Source of the DNA: Acholeplasmataceae bacterium
GTDB lineage: Bacteria > Bacillota_I > Bacilli_A > Acholeplasmatales > Acholeplasmataceae
Assembly: GCA_016934175.1 (NCBI GenBank)
Contig: JAFGTI010000119.1
Coordinates: 1-11,963, forward strand
Direction: 5' to 3'
DNA: 11,963 nucleotides
The translations under genes were made by a program, and so were the position numbers. The notes below the pieces were generated by a model. The model was not told the origin of the DNA. It was given only the letters and a program-made list of their open reading frames with translations, and searched no databases. Positions 5,434 to 11,963 of this stretch are shown in pieces (the first letter of the stretch is position 1; each line of letters starts with the position of its first letter).

Positions 5434-6617
5434 AAAAAATATTTTTATTAGCCTTAGCTTTAACATCAGTTGTATTATTATCATCATGTGAATCTACACC
5501 CACTTTAAAACTATATAACTGGGGAGAATACATTGATGATGATTTAGTTACTCAATTCGAAGAAACAACAGGATATAAAGTAAAACAAATTGCTTTTGAT
5601 TCGAATGAAGTCGCGATTACACAAATTAAAGCTGGAAATCAATATGATTTAGTTATCCCAAGTGATTACGCCATAGAACAATTAGCAAATGAAGATTTAA
5701 TTCAGGCAATTGACTGGAATGAAATTACAGTTTTCGATCCAACAACAGATTTAGCTTCTGGCCTATCAAGTATTTTAGATGAAGTTAAGAATAGTACAAA
5801 CGGATTCGATTTGCTTGAATATTCAGTTCCCTATTTTTGGGGAAATGTTGGTATTCTATATAATAAAAACACTGTTTTATCAACAGACTTAGATGGTTGG
5901 GATTCTTTAACAAATGAAGCTTATCAAATTGCTTTTTATAATAGTTCAAGAGATGCATTCATGCCAGCCTTAAAGGCAACAGGTGCAGTGACGATTAATC
6001 AACCGACAGCATTAGAGTTTGATGCAGCAGTTCAATGGTTAAATGATGCACTTACTCAAGAAACTGATGTTATAACAGATGAAATATTTGATGCAATGCT
6101 TGCACCATCAAGATATGATATGGTTGTAGCTTATTCTGGAGACGCAAATTATTTAATGAGTGAAAATAACGAGCTAGATTTTTATGTACCAGAAGAAGGT
6201 AGTAATGTTTGGATGGATGCCTTTGTACTACCTATCGGTTCAAATGAAGAACTTGCTTATGAGTTTATTAATTTTATGCTCACCTATGATAGTGCTCTTC
6301 AAAATACAGAATGGGTTGGCTATTCAACACCAAGAAAAGATGTTTTTGATGATGTGTTAGCATCAGGTGGTTCTTTTGAGGATTATAATGCATCATATGA
6401 TGTTAGAATCAACGCTAATGATGAAGTATACCGATATAATCTGGAGTTAAAAACTCAAATGGACACTAAATGGCAAGAAATTCTTGCTAATAAGGGTTAT
6501 GAAGATGAAGGGTTAGGTATTGGTGCTTATATTGCTATTGGAATTATATTAGTTTTAGTTTCATCAACAACAACTTATAGTGTAATTAAGAGAAGAAAAC
6601 AATTGAATATAGAATAA
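5430..6617 (+). CDS. potD: Polyamine-binding lipoprotein PotD with extra C-terminal membrane span
   Basis: The extracellular solute-binding subunit that delivers spermidine or putrescine to PotBC. It has a lipoprotein signal peptide with lipobox LLSSC, so Cys20 would carry the lipid. The mature part opens with LKLYNWGEYID, the PotD hallmark, and keeps WMDAFVLPIG (261-270) and GYSTP (297-301). By comparison with my memory of E. coli PotD, Glu33, Asp175 and Asp263 fit three of the four acidic polyamine contacts, while the fourth (Asp168) appears replaced by Ser172. At 395 residues it exceeds the usual 350 or so because of a C-terminal hydrophobic span (about 363-385, GIGAYIAIGIILVLVSS) and a basic tail KRRKQ. 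It would thus be anchored at both ends. The ATG at 5430 follows GGAGG by seven bases and overlaps the potC stop. A terminator follows directly. Confidence 0.94.
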   Translation: MKKIFLLALALTSVVLLSSCESTPTLKLYNWGEYIDDDLVTQFEETTGYKVKQIAFDSNEVAITQIKAGNQYDLVIPSDYAIEQLANEDLIQAIDWNEITVFDPTTDLASGLSSILDEVKNSTNGFDLLEYSVPYFWGNVGILYNKNTVLSTDLDGWDSLTNEAYQIAFYNSSRDAFMPALKATGAVTINQPTALEFDAAVQWLNDALTQETDVITDEIFDAMLAPSRYDMVVAYSGDANYLMSENNELDFYVPEEGSNVWMDAFVLPIGSNEELAYEFINFMLTYDSALQNTEWVGYSTPRKDVFDDVLASGGSFEDYNASYDVRINANDEVYRYNLELKTQMDTKWQEILANKGYEDEGLGIGAYIAIGIILVLVSSTTTYSVIKRRKQLNIE

Positions 6618-6619
6618 AT

Positions 6620-6643
6620 AAAAGGGCTATTTAGCCCTTTTTT
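6620..6643. terminator. Bidirectional terminator between potD and the GH16 gene
   Basis: AAAGGGCTA and TAGCCCTTT form a near-perfect stem; the two innermost pairs probably open to leave a workable loop. It is followed by TTTTTT on the plus strand and by TTTTATTTATT on the minus strand. It starts three bases after the potD stop, and the stop codon of the convergent gene lies at its right edge, so it can end both transcripts. Confidence 0.85.
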
Positions 6644-7361
6644 ATTGGAAAACTTTGATTGAATCAATGATTAACTCAAATGGTAAATCTTCATCTTTCA
6701 CTATTCCTCCATACCATCCACCGACAGCTAGATTAATAATCATATAATAAGGTTGATCAAATGGCCATTCTTTATTTGTATCGTTTTCTTCTTTCTTTAT
6801 GTGCATATATTGATTCCCATCAATAGAGAATGTTAATCTTTGATCAGTCCATTCTAACTCATAATCATGAAATTCATTAGATGCGGTTGGTAAAGGAATT
6901 CTTTTCTCTTTATGAGTATTAATTTTATGATTATAGGCTTCTGTATGAATTGCACTAGAAATACTTCCTGGTTTATTACCTGCAAATTCAACTAAATCTA
7001 TTTCTCCGCATAATGGCCATCTTACATGGTTATCTTTAATTGATGACCCTAGAAACCATATGGCTGGCCAACTCCCTTTACCTTTCGGCATTTTTGCACG
7101 TACAACAAATTTTCCATATTGAAAATGTATTTTTCCATAAGTATTGATTCTAGCAGATTTATATTTACAATTTTGATCTTGATTAAGACTAGCAACTATA
7201 TGTAATTGGTTATCTTTTATAAAAATGTTTTGTTTGTCATCGGTATAACATTGTAATTCATTATTCGCCCATTTGTCACCAATTTGATAGTTCCAAATTT
7301 CAGGATTGAGTTCACTAGATGAATCAAAGTTTTCTTCAAATATAAGTTGTCTGTTTTTCAT
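6642..7361 (-). CDS. Glycoside hydrolase family 16 protein, laminarinase type (endo-beta-1,3-glucanase), no signal peptide
   Basis: A 239-residue single-domain GH16 enzyme, expected to cleave internal beta-1,3 bonds in laminarin-like or mixed-linkage glucans with retention. The catalytic motif is GEIDLVE (119-125), with Glu120 as nucleophile, Asp122 assisting and Glu125 as acid/base; the extra residue (E-x-D-x-x-E) marks the laminarinase branch. Other GH16 hallmarks are NNELQCYT (33-40), GSWPAIWFLG (97-106), HDYELEW (165-171) and NLAVGGWYGG (210-219). The frame is open to an ATG at 7382, but that start has no ribosome site, whereas the ATG at 7361 follows AAAGGA by seven bases and is preferred. 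Neither start gives a signal peptide or anchor, which is unusual because GH16 enzymes normally act outside the cell. It stands alone, convergent with potD and divergent from nusB. Substrate is inferred from the family. Confidence 0.92.
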   Translation of the reverse strand: MKNRQLIFEENFDSSSELNPEIWNYQIGDKWANNELQCYTDDKQNIFIKDNQLHIVASLNQDQNCKYKSARINTYGKIHFQYGKFVVRAKMPKGKGSWPAIWFLGSSIKDNHVRWPLCGEIDLVEFAGNKPGSISSAIHTEAYNHKINTHKEKRIPLPTASNEFHDYELEWTDQRLTFSIDGNQYMHIKKEENDTNKEWPFDQPYYMIINLAVGGWYGGIVKDEDLPFELIIDSIKVFQ

Positions 7362-7382
7362 AAAATAATCCTTTCCATGCAT

Positions 7383-7485
7383 AAATATACTTCATACCTT
7401 ATTATAATATCATAAATCAACTTATAAGAAGATATAAACGTAAAAATTAAATGATAAATTTGCATAATTTTCTGATGTTCTAAAG
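7383..7485. promoter_or_regulatory. Divergent intergenic region with weak promoter for the GH16 gene
   Basis: AT-rich sequence between divergent genes. On the minus strand a TATAAT (7406-7401) lies about 40 bases before the GH16 start, but I see no good -35 hexamer at the right distance. On the plus strand a poor TTTGCA-16-TAAAGT pair (7459-7486) could be a second nusB promoter. No palindrome or operator stands out. Confidence 0.35.
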
Positions 7486-7514
7486 TTTCAAAATTAACGA
7501 ATATATGCTACAAT
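7486..7514 (+). promoter_or_regulatory. Probable promoter of the nusB-tlyA operon
   Basis: TGCTACAAT (7506-7514) is an extended -10 element. A weak -35 (TTTCAA, 7486-7491) sits 17 bases upstream. The predicted start near 7520 leaves only about a dozen leader bases, holding just the GAGG ribosome site (7521-7524). Confidence 0.5.
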
Positions 7515-7532
7515 ATTACCGAGGTATGTTAT

Positions 7533-7922
7533 ATGAATGTGACCAGAAGAGAAATTAGAATTGAATTGATGAATGCACTCTATCAGCATGATTTGTATTT
7601 GAGCGATGGGTTGCCATTTATTCCATCATTTGAAATAGAAGAAGCACACGAGAGTTATAATCAAATCATAGAATCACTAGATGAATTAGATAAAATTATT
7701 GAGACGCATCTTTATGAATATAGTCTGTATCGTCTAGCTTTTTTAGATAGAGCAATTATACGACTTGCTGTCTATGAACTTTTAAAGACAGATTTAGCAA
7801 AACAAATCATTATCGATGAGGCTGTTGAACTAACAAAAATCTATTCAAATTTAGATGATGAGAAACAGCATCGTTTTACAAATAAGGTATTAGATAATAT
7901 CGCACGTACACTTAAGGGATGA
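7533..7922 (+). CDS. nusB: Transcription antitermination factor NusB
   Basis: A small all-helical RNA-binding protein that, with ribosomal protein S10 (NusE), binds boxA RNA and helps RNA polymerase finish rRNA operons. At 129 residues the length is normal. The N-terminal part has the arginine-rich start and NALYQHD (14-20). The C-terminal half carries the family signature: LDRAIIRLAVYELL (71-84), IIIDEAVELTKIYS (92-105) and FTNKVLDNIA (115-124), where NusB usually has FVNGVLD. The ATG at 7533 follows GAGG by eight bases. It heads the operon and is five bases from xseA, as in many Firmicutes. Confidence 0.95.
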   Translation: MNVTRREIRIELMNALYQHDLYLSDGLPFIPSFEIEEAHESYNQIIESLDELDKIIETHLYEYSLYRLAFLDRAIIRLAVYELLKTDLAKQIIIDEAVELTKIYSNLDDEKQHRFTNKVLDNIARTLKG

Positions 7923-7927
7923 TTTAA

Positions 7928-9256
7928 TTGGAAAACTATTTGACAGTTACAGCCTTAACTAAATATATTAAGGCAAAACTAGAAGGTGATAAGCACCTTT
8001 TTTCCATTTTAATCAAAGGAGAAATTTCAAACTTTAAACGTCACAGTCGTGGTCACTTATATTTCACACTAAAGGATGAAGGTGCTCAAATGAGTGCTAT
8101 CATGTTTGTGAGAGATGCATCTCAACTTGATTTTGAACCAAAAGAAGGCGATCATGTCTTAATTGCCGGAAGAATTAGTGTTTATGAACCTAGTGGTACG
8201 TATAGCCTCCAAGTTTCTCAAATGAAACTCGATGGCGTCGGTGAACTTTATTTAAAATATGAAGCATTAAAAAAAGATCTTCTAGAGAAGGGATATTTTA
8301 GAGAAGAACATAAAAAAGAGATCCCTAAATTTCCAAAAATTATTGGTGTGGTCACTTCACCTACAGGAGCTGTTATTGAAGATATCAAAAATACTGTTTT
8401 TAGAAGATATCTTTTAACAGAAATCCACTTATATCCTGCACTTGTTCAAGGTCCAGGAAGTGCTGAAAGTATTCGTAATCAAATACTCTTAGCCAACGCT
8501 AAAAATGAGGTAGACGTCTTAATTGTAGGACGTGGTGGTGGATCCATAGAGGATCTATGGGGATTTAATGAAATGCCTGTCATACAAGCAATCTATGATT
8601 CAGAAATACCAATAATAACTGCAATCGGGCATGAAACTGATTTCACGATTAGTGACTTTGTCTCAGATTTAAGAGCTCCTACACCAACAGCTGCAGCAGA
8701 ACTTGCGACTCCAAATAAAACTGACTTATTAAGTAAAATTCAGGAATATAAAAATCAAATCGATTATAAAATTAGTCAATATTTTAGTGAATTGGGAACT
8801 AAACTTTTATATCTTGATCAAAGATTAGATCGATTATCTCCTCAAATAAAGCTTGAACAATTAAAAATTGATTTAGATAGGCAACATGAAAATTTATCAA
8901 GACTCATTACATTAGTCATTGATAATAAACTTATAGAAGTTGAACGATATAAAAATCAATTAAAAAGTCCAGAAGAAAGAATTTATTCTTTAAAAGAAAG
9001 AAGAGAAAATCTTGATTTAAGACTTAAGAGAATTACAGATGAAATCTTAAGCAAAAAAGAATATCAGTTTGATATATTAAAAAACACACTAGAAGCACTC
9101 AATCCCTTGAAATTAATGGACAAAGGATTTGCAGTGATTTCTAAACAAGGTAAAGTATTAACTTCTGTGAAGCAAATAGAAATTAATGAAACAATAAATG
9201 TCAGATTAAAAGATGGAACCTTAGATGCATTAATTACAGATAAAAAGGAGAATTAA
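7928..9256 (+). CDS. xseA: Exodeoxyribonuclease VII large subunit XseA
   Basis: The catalytic subunit of exonuclease VII, which degrades single-stranded DNA from both ends to oligonucleotides and acts with several XseB copies. The 442 residues match the family length. An N-terminal OB-fold DNA-binding domain (about 1-105) includes YLTVTALTKYIKAKLE and GEISNFKRHSRGHLYFTLKD. The catalytic domain has GVVTSPTGAVIEDI (140-153), VGRGGGSIEDLWGFNE (200-215) and GHETDFTISDFVSDLRAPTP (234-253), followed by a long charged coiled-coil arm (about 265-395) expected to carry XseB. The start is a TTG at 7928, nine bases after AAGGG; the following residues match the normal XseA N-terminus and no ATG fits. Stop and xseB start are one base apart. 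Confidence 0.96.
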   Translation: MENYLTVTALTKYIKAKLEGDKHLFSILIKGEISNFKRHSRGHLYFTLKDEGAQMSAIMFVRDASQLDFEPKEGDHVLIAGRISVYEPSGTYSLQVSQMKLDGVGELYLKYEALKKDLLEKGYFREEHKKEIPKFPKIIGVVTSPTGAVIEDIKNTVFRRYLLTEIHLYPALVQGPGSAESIRNQILLANAKNEVDVLIVGRGGGSIEDLWGFNEMPVIQAIYDSEIPIITAIGHETDFTISDFVSDLRAPTPTAAAELATPNKTDLLSKIQEYKNQIDYKISQYFSELGTKLLYLDQRLDRLSPQIKLEQLKIDLDRQHENLSRLITLVIDNKLIEVERYKNQLKSPEERIYSLKERRENLDLRLKRITDEILSKKEYQFDILKNTLEALNPLKLMDKGFAVISKQGKVLTSVKQIEINETINVRLKDGTLDALITDKKEN

Positions 9257-9257
9257 A

Positions 9258-9443
9258 ATGGAAAAGAAAACATTTGAAGAATTACTCAAATCTTTGGAAC
9301 AAGTCGTCAAAGATTTGGAAAGCAAGGATATTCCATTAGATGAAGCAGTTAAAAAATATCAACTGGGATTAGAATTGTCCAAGTCATGTTACCAAATGCT
9401 TGAAGAAGCAGAAAAGCTTATTGTTAAGGAAATCAAATCATAA
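9258..9443 (+). CDS. xseB: Exodeoxyribonuclease VII small subunit XseB
   Basis: The small helical subunit of exonuclease VII, which coats the coiled-coil arm of XseA and is needed for activity. At 61 residues it is at the short end of the family range (about 60-85). The characteristic two-helix pattern is complete: TFEELLKSLEQVVKDLES, the turn KDIPLDEAV, the helix KKYQLGLELSKSC and the end YQMLEEAEKLI. The ATG at 9258 follows AAAGGAG by seven bases. Its TAA shares a base with the dxs start (TAATG), so expression is tied to both neighbours. Confidence 0.95.
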   Translation: MEKKTFEELLKSLEQVVKDLESKDIPLDEAVKKYQLGLELSKSCYQMLEEAEKLIVKEIKS

Positions 9444-11269
9444 TGAATTTGTTTGATATCAAGGACCCACAATTTTTAAAACAGATGAATCCTAAAGAAC
9501 TCAAAGTGTTGGCTTCTGACATACGCTCTTTTTTGATTGAAAGTATTGATAAAACAGGTGGTCATTTAAGTTCAAACCTTGGTACAGTTGAATTAATTAT
9601 AGCACTTCACTATGTCTTTGATAGTCCAGAGGATGTTTTTGTGTTCGATGTAGGACATCAAGCATACGTTCATAAAATATTAACAGGGCGTATTAAAGAA
9701 TTTGAAACGTTAAGACAAACAGGTGGACTTTCTGGATATGTCAATTATAAAGAATCAGAGCACGATCAATGGGAAAGTGGACATGCTGGTACAGCTTTAT
9801 CGGCATTGATTGGTATATTGTATGCCAAGCATTTGAAAAATGAAAATGGACAAGGCATTGCTATTATTGGAGATGCTTCGATTACAAATGGTATGTCTTT
9901 TGAAGCTTTGAATTTGTTAGGGACTGACCATCATACAAAAGGTATTGTCATCTTAAATGATAATGAGATGAGTATTTCAAAGAGTGTTGGATCAATATCA
10001 AAAACTTTAACTCGATTTAGATCGATGAGAATTTTTATTAAAACAAAGCGATTTTGGCAAATTATACTTCCTAAATTTGTTCTTAATTTTTTAAGTAGAA
10101 TTAAGCGTGGTTTACGTGGATTCCTGCAAAGACAAAACATCTTTGAAGATATGGGTTATATGTATGTTGGACCTATTGATGGACATGATATTAAAGGACT
10201 TATCTATAACTTTCAGCGGATTCAAAAAGTTAAAAAGTCTGTAGTTATCCATATTATTACTGAAAAAGGTAAGGGTCATCTAGAAGCAGAACGAGATAAA
10301 ATTGGTGCTTTTCATGGTGTATCAAAAGCAGATACACAAAAGGAGTTTGGCATTACATGGAGTGAACTGATTAGTAGAAATCTAGAGGCTTTACAAAAAA
10401 TACAGAAGACATTTGTCATCATGCCTGCGATGACAATAGGTGCTAAATTTCTTGAGTTTTCTAAAAACTATCCAGACCAATATTTAGATGTCGGTATAGC
10501 TGAAGAACATGCAGCTACAATGGCAGCTTCTATGGCTCATCAGGGAATCAAAGTATTTCTTCCTTTATATTCAACATTTGCTCAAAGAGCGTTTGATCAA
10601 ATATTAAATGATATTGCGAGAAGTGATCATCATGTTGTTTTTGGAATTGACCGTGCAGGAATAGTCGGAGAGGATGGTTCCACACATCAAGGACTATTTG
10701 ATGTTTCAATGTTTTACTTAATGCCTCATGTCGTTATTACAATGCCTTACAATGAAAAAGAAGCAAGTGATTTACTGTATTATGGCTTTATGAAGCAAAA
10801 TCATCCATTTGTTGTTCGCTATCCAAGAGGAGTGGTTCAAACCAATCCTAAGGTTGAAAATATCGAATTTAGTGTAATAGAACCTTCATGGACTGTACTG
10901 GAAAAAGGACAAGAGATTGTACTTATTAGTTATGGTCCAAGCTTAGATTTACTAAAGCAAGTTAGAGAAGATTTAAAACTTGATGCGATGATCGTCAATG
11001 CTAGATTTATTAAACCTATCGATGAAAAAATGCTCCATCAGATTGCGAAAATGAATGTTCCTATTCTTGTCTATGAGGAAGCAGCAAATTCTGGTTCTCT
11101 ATATCCTCAGATTCTAAAATTTATGGCTAAAAATGAATATAATCTGAAGATCAAAGATATGTCAATTACTGAGCAAATTGTAGAACAAGGCTTTTATCAT
11201 GACATGCTTAAGATTCATCATATGGATAAAGCATCAGTCAAAAAAACGATTAAGGATTTACTTAAATGA
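9443..11269 (+). CDS. dxs: 1-deoxy-D-xylulose-5-phosphate synthase Dxs
   Basis: A thiamine-diphosphate enzyme that joins pyruvate and glyceraldehyde 3-phosphate into DXP, the first step of the MEP route to isoprenoids. The 608 residues are close to the usual 620. Conserved parts: GGHLSSNLGTVEL (39-51, His41), DVGHQAYVHKILTGR (69-83), SGHAGTALSA (112-121, His114), LNDNEMSIS (171-179), GPIDGHD (243-249), the presumed catalytic Glu354 in VGIAEEHAATMAAS, YSTFAQRAFDQ (376-386) and DRAGIVGEDGSTHQG (403-417). Two spots differ from consensus: GDAS (143-146) replaces GDGA in the cofactor motif, and AEEH replaces AEQH. The start at 9443 overlaps the xseB stop; the nearest ribosome site, AAGGA, is 12 bases away, so it may rely on coupling. 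Its place between xseB and tlyA supports true Dxs and not a transketolase-like paralogue. Confidence 0.93.
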   Translation: MNLFDIKDPQFLKQMNPKELKVLASDIRSFLIESIDKTGGHLSSNLGTVELIIALHYVFDSPEDVFVFDVGHQAYVHKILTGRIKEFETLRQTGGLSGYVNYKESEHDQWESGHAGTALSALIGILYAKHLKNENGQGIAIIGDASITNGMSFEALNLLGTDHHTKGIVILNDNEMSISKSVGSISKTLTRFRSMRIFIKTKRFWQIILPKFVLNFLSRIKRGLRGFLQRQNIFEDMGYMYVGPIDGHDIKGLIYNFQRIQKVKKSVVIHIITEKGKGHLEAERDKIGAFHGVSKADTQKEFGITWSELISRNLEALQKIQKTFVIMPAMTIGAKFLEFSKNYPDQYLDVGIAEEHAATMAASMAHQGIKVFLPLYSTFAQRAFDQILNDIARSDHHVVFGIDRAGIVGEDGSTHQGLFDVSMFYLMPHVVITMPYNEKEASDLLYYGFMKQNHPFVVRYPRGVVQTNPKVENIEFSVIEPSWTVLEKGQEIVLISYGPSLDLLKQVREDLKLDAMIVNARFIKPIDEKMLHQIAKMNVPILVYEEAANSGSLYPQILKFMAKNEYNLKIKDMSITEQIVEQGFYHDMLKIHHMDKASVKKTIKDLLK

Positions 11270-11963
11270 GGTTAGATTTATATTTAGTTAAAAATCAAAT
11301 GGTTAAATCAAGAAGTCAGGCCACGGATCTTATTAAGCGTGGTCTTGTTTTAGTTAATGATCAAAAAGTGATCAAAGCAGGATATAATATAAAAAGTGAA
11401 TCAGTAAAAATTTTGGAATTACAACGATTTGTTGGCAGAGGTGGAGAAAAATTATTACAGGCAATTCTTGATTTTAAGATAGAATTCCATGATAAAATTG
11501 CTATTGATATTGGATCTTCAACAGGTGGGTTCACAGATTGTATGTTACAACATGGAGCACGTTTAGTTTATGCTTATGATGTAGGAAATAAGCAGATGGA
11601 TGAAACACTTAAACTTAATCAAAAAATAGTTTTAAATGAAAATACAAATATACTTGATGTCAAGCTTCCAGATGCTGATATCATCACTATTGATGTATCA
11701 TTTACTTCAATTAAACCAATCTTTAATCATCTTAAAAATTATCAAGGAGAGATCATAGCTTTAATTAAACCACAATTTGAAGCAGGTCATATTAAGTTTA
11801 AATCTGGTGTCCTTAAGGATAAAAAAATACATAAACAAATCTTAATTGATGTTCTATCATACGTCTCAACGCTTGGTTTTAAAATATGTAATCTCAAATT
11901 ATCTGGGCTTAAAGGTAAATCAGGAAATCAAGAATATGTTCTTTATATTAAGGATGCTTGTAA
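11266..11963 (+). CDS. tlyA: TlyA-family rRNA 2'-O-methyltransferase (partial, C-terminus beyond right edge)
   Basis: A SAM-dependent methyltransferase of the TlyA/FtsJ type, called hemolysin A in older annotation; in other bacteria it 2'-O-methylates cytidine in 23S and sometimes 16S rRNA. I see 232 residues and the reading frame is still open, with family length about 245-275, so little is missing. An N-terminal S4 RNA-binding domain (1-50, RLDLYLV to SRSQATDLIKRGLVLVN) is followed by GRGGEKLLQA (57-66), SAM motif I DIGSSTGGFTD (81-91), IDVSF (142-146) and IKPQFEAG (167-174). Lys62, Asp144, Lys168 and Glu223 fit the K-D-K-E tetrad of this fold. The ATG at 11266 overlaps the dxs stop (ATGA), nine bases after AAGGA. 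Confidence 0.93.
   Translation, partial: MRLDLYLVKNQMVKSRSQATDLIKRGLVLVNDQKVIKAGYNIKSESVKILELQRFVGRGGEKLLQAILDFKIEFHDKIAIDIGSSTGGFTDCMLQHGARLVYAYDVGNKQMDETLKLNQKIVLNENTNILDVKLPDADIITIDVSFTSIKPIFNHLKNYQGEIIALIKPQFEAGHIKFKSGVLKDKKIHKQILIDVLSYVSTLGFKICNLKLSGLKGKSGNQEYVLYIKDAC

Noticed and set aside
9931..10140. Minus-strand open frame of 69 codons
   Set aside because: Opposite the strongly conserved dxs frame, with no ribosome site and no recognisable domain.
1..11963. Mycoplasma code with TGA read as tryptophan
   Set aside because: Tryptophans in PotA, PotD, XseA and GH16 are all TGG, and TGA ends tetR, potC, nusB and dxs at the expected family lengths.
1..11963. CRISPR array, tRNA or rRNA gene, insertion sequence, prophage or defence island
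   Set aside because: No regularly spaced repeats, cloverleaf-like sequence, transposase or phage-like product was seen on either strand; nearly all of the sequence is accounted for by ordinary genes.
11266..11963. TAA at the very end of the window as the tlyA stop codon
   Set aside because: The last three bases are out of frame: the tlyA frame reads TGT followed by AA plus an unseen base, so the gene continues.

Overview
The window is AT-rich (about 30% GC by eye) and densely coded. Ribosome-binding sites are strong and TTGACA/TATAAT-type promoters recur. TGG is the tryptophan codon throughout, and TGA ends several genes (tetR, potC, nusB, dxs), so the standard genetic code is in use. A mycoplasma-like potABCD operon together with dxs and the standard code best fits an Acholeplasma-like or Izemoplasma-like member of the Mollicutes. 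This assignment is inferred from gene content, not from a marker search.

The left third (1-2256) is read on the minus strand. It holds a two-gene TetR plus ABC-ATPase unit that runs off the left edge, with a near-consensus promoter and a palindromic operator just in front of tetR. Upstream of it are a small acidic protein of unknown function, with its own promoter and terminator, and a small polytopic membrane protein with a Cys-x-x-Cys pair in a membrane segment. Three minus-strand promoters are packed between these genes.

The centre (2356-6643) is a plus-strand polyamine-uptake operon, potA-potB-potC-potD. Each gene overlaps the next, transcription starts at a perfect-consensus promoter, and the operon ends at a hairpin shared with the convergent gene downstream. 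PotA carries a roughly 90-residue charged helical insertion inside its ATPase domain. PotD is a lipoprotein that also has a C-terminal membrane span. The convergent gene (6642-7361, minus) encodes a GH16 laminarinase-type glucanase without a signal peptide.

The right third (7486-11963) is a plus-strand housekeeping operon, nusB-xseA-xseB-dxs-tlyA, with gaps of a few bases or overlaps throughout; tlyA is cut by the right edge. It is a shortened form of the nusB-folD-xseA-xseB-ispA-dxs-tlyA order familiar from Bacillus, with folD and ispA absent from the cluster. It joins transcription antitermination, exonuclease VII, the first step of the MEP isoprenoid pathway and an rRNA methyltransferase.

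No tRNA, rRNA, CRISPR array, insertion sequence or phage gene was seen. I found no convincing new multi-gene system. The points most worth following are the tetR operator, the inverted repeats around the pot promoter, the PotA insertion, the doubly anchored PotD, the leaderless GH16 enzyme and the Cys-x-x-Cys membrane protein.
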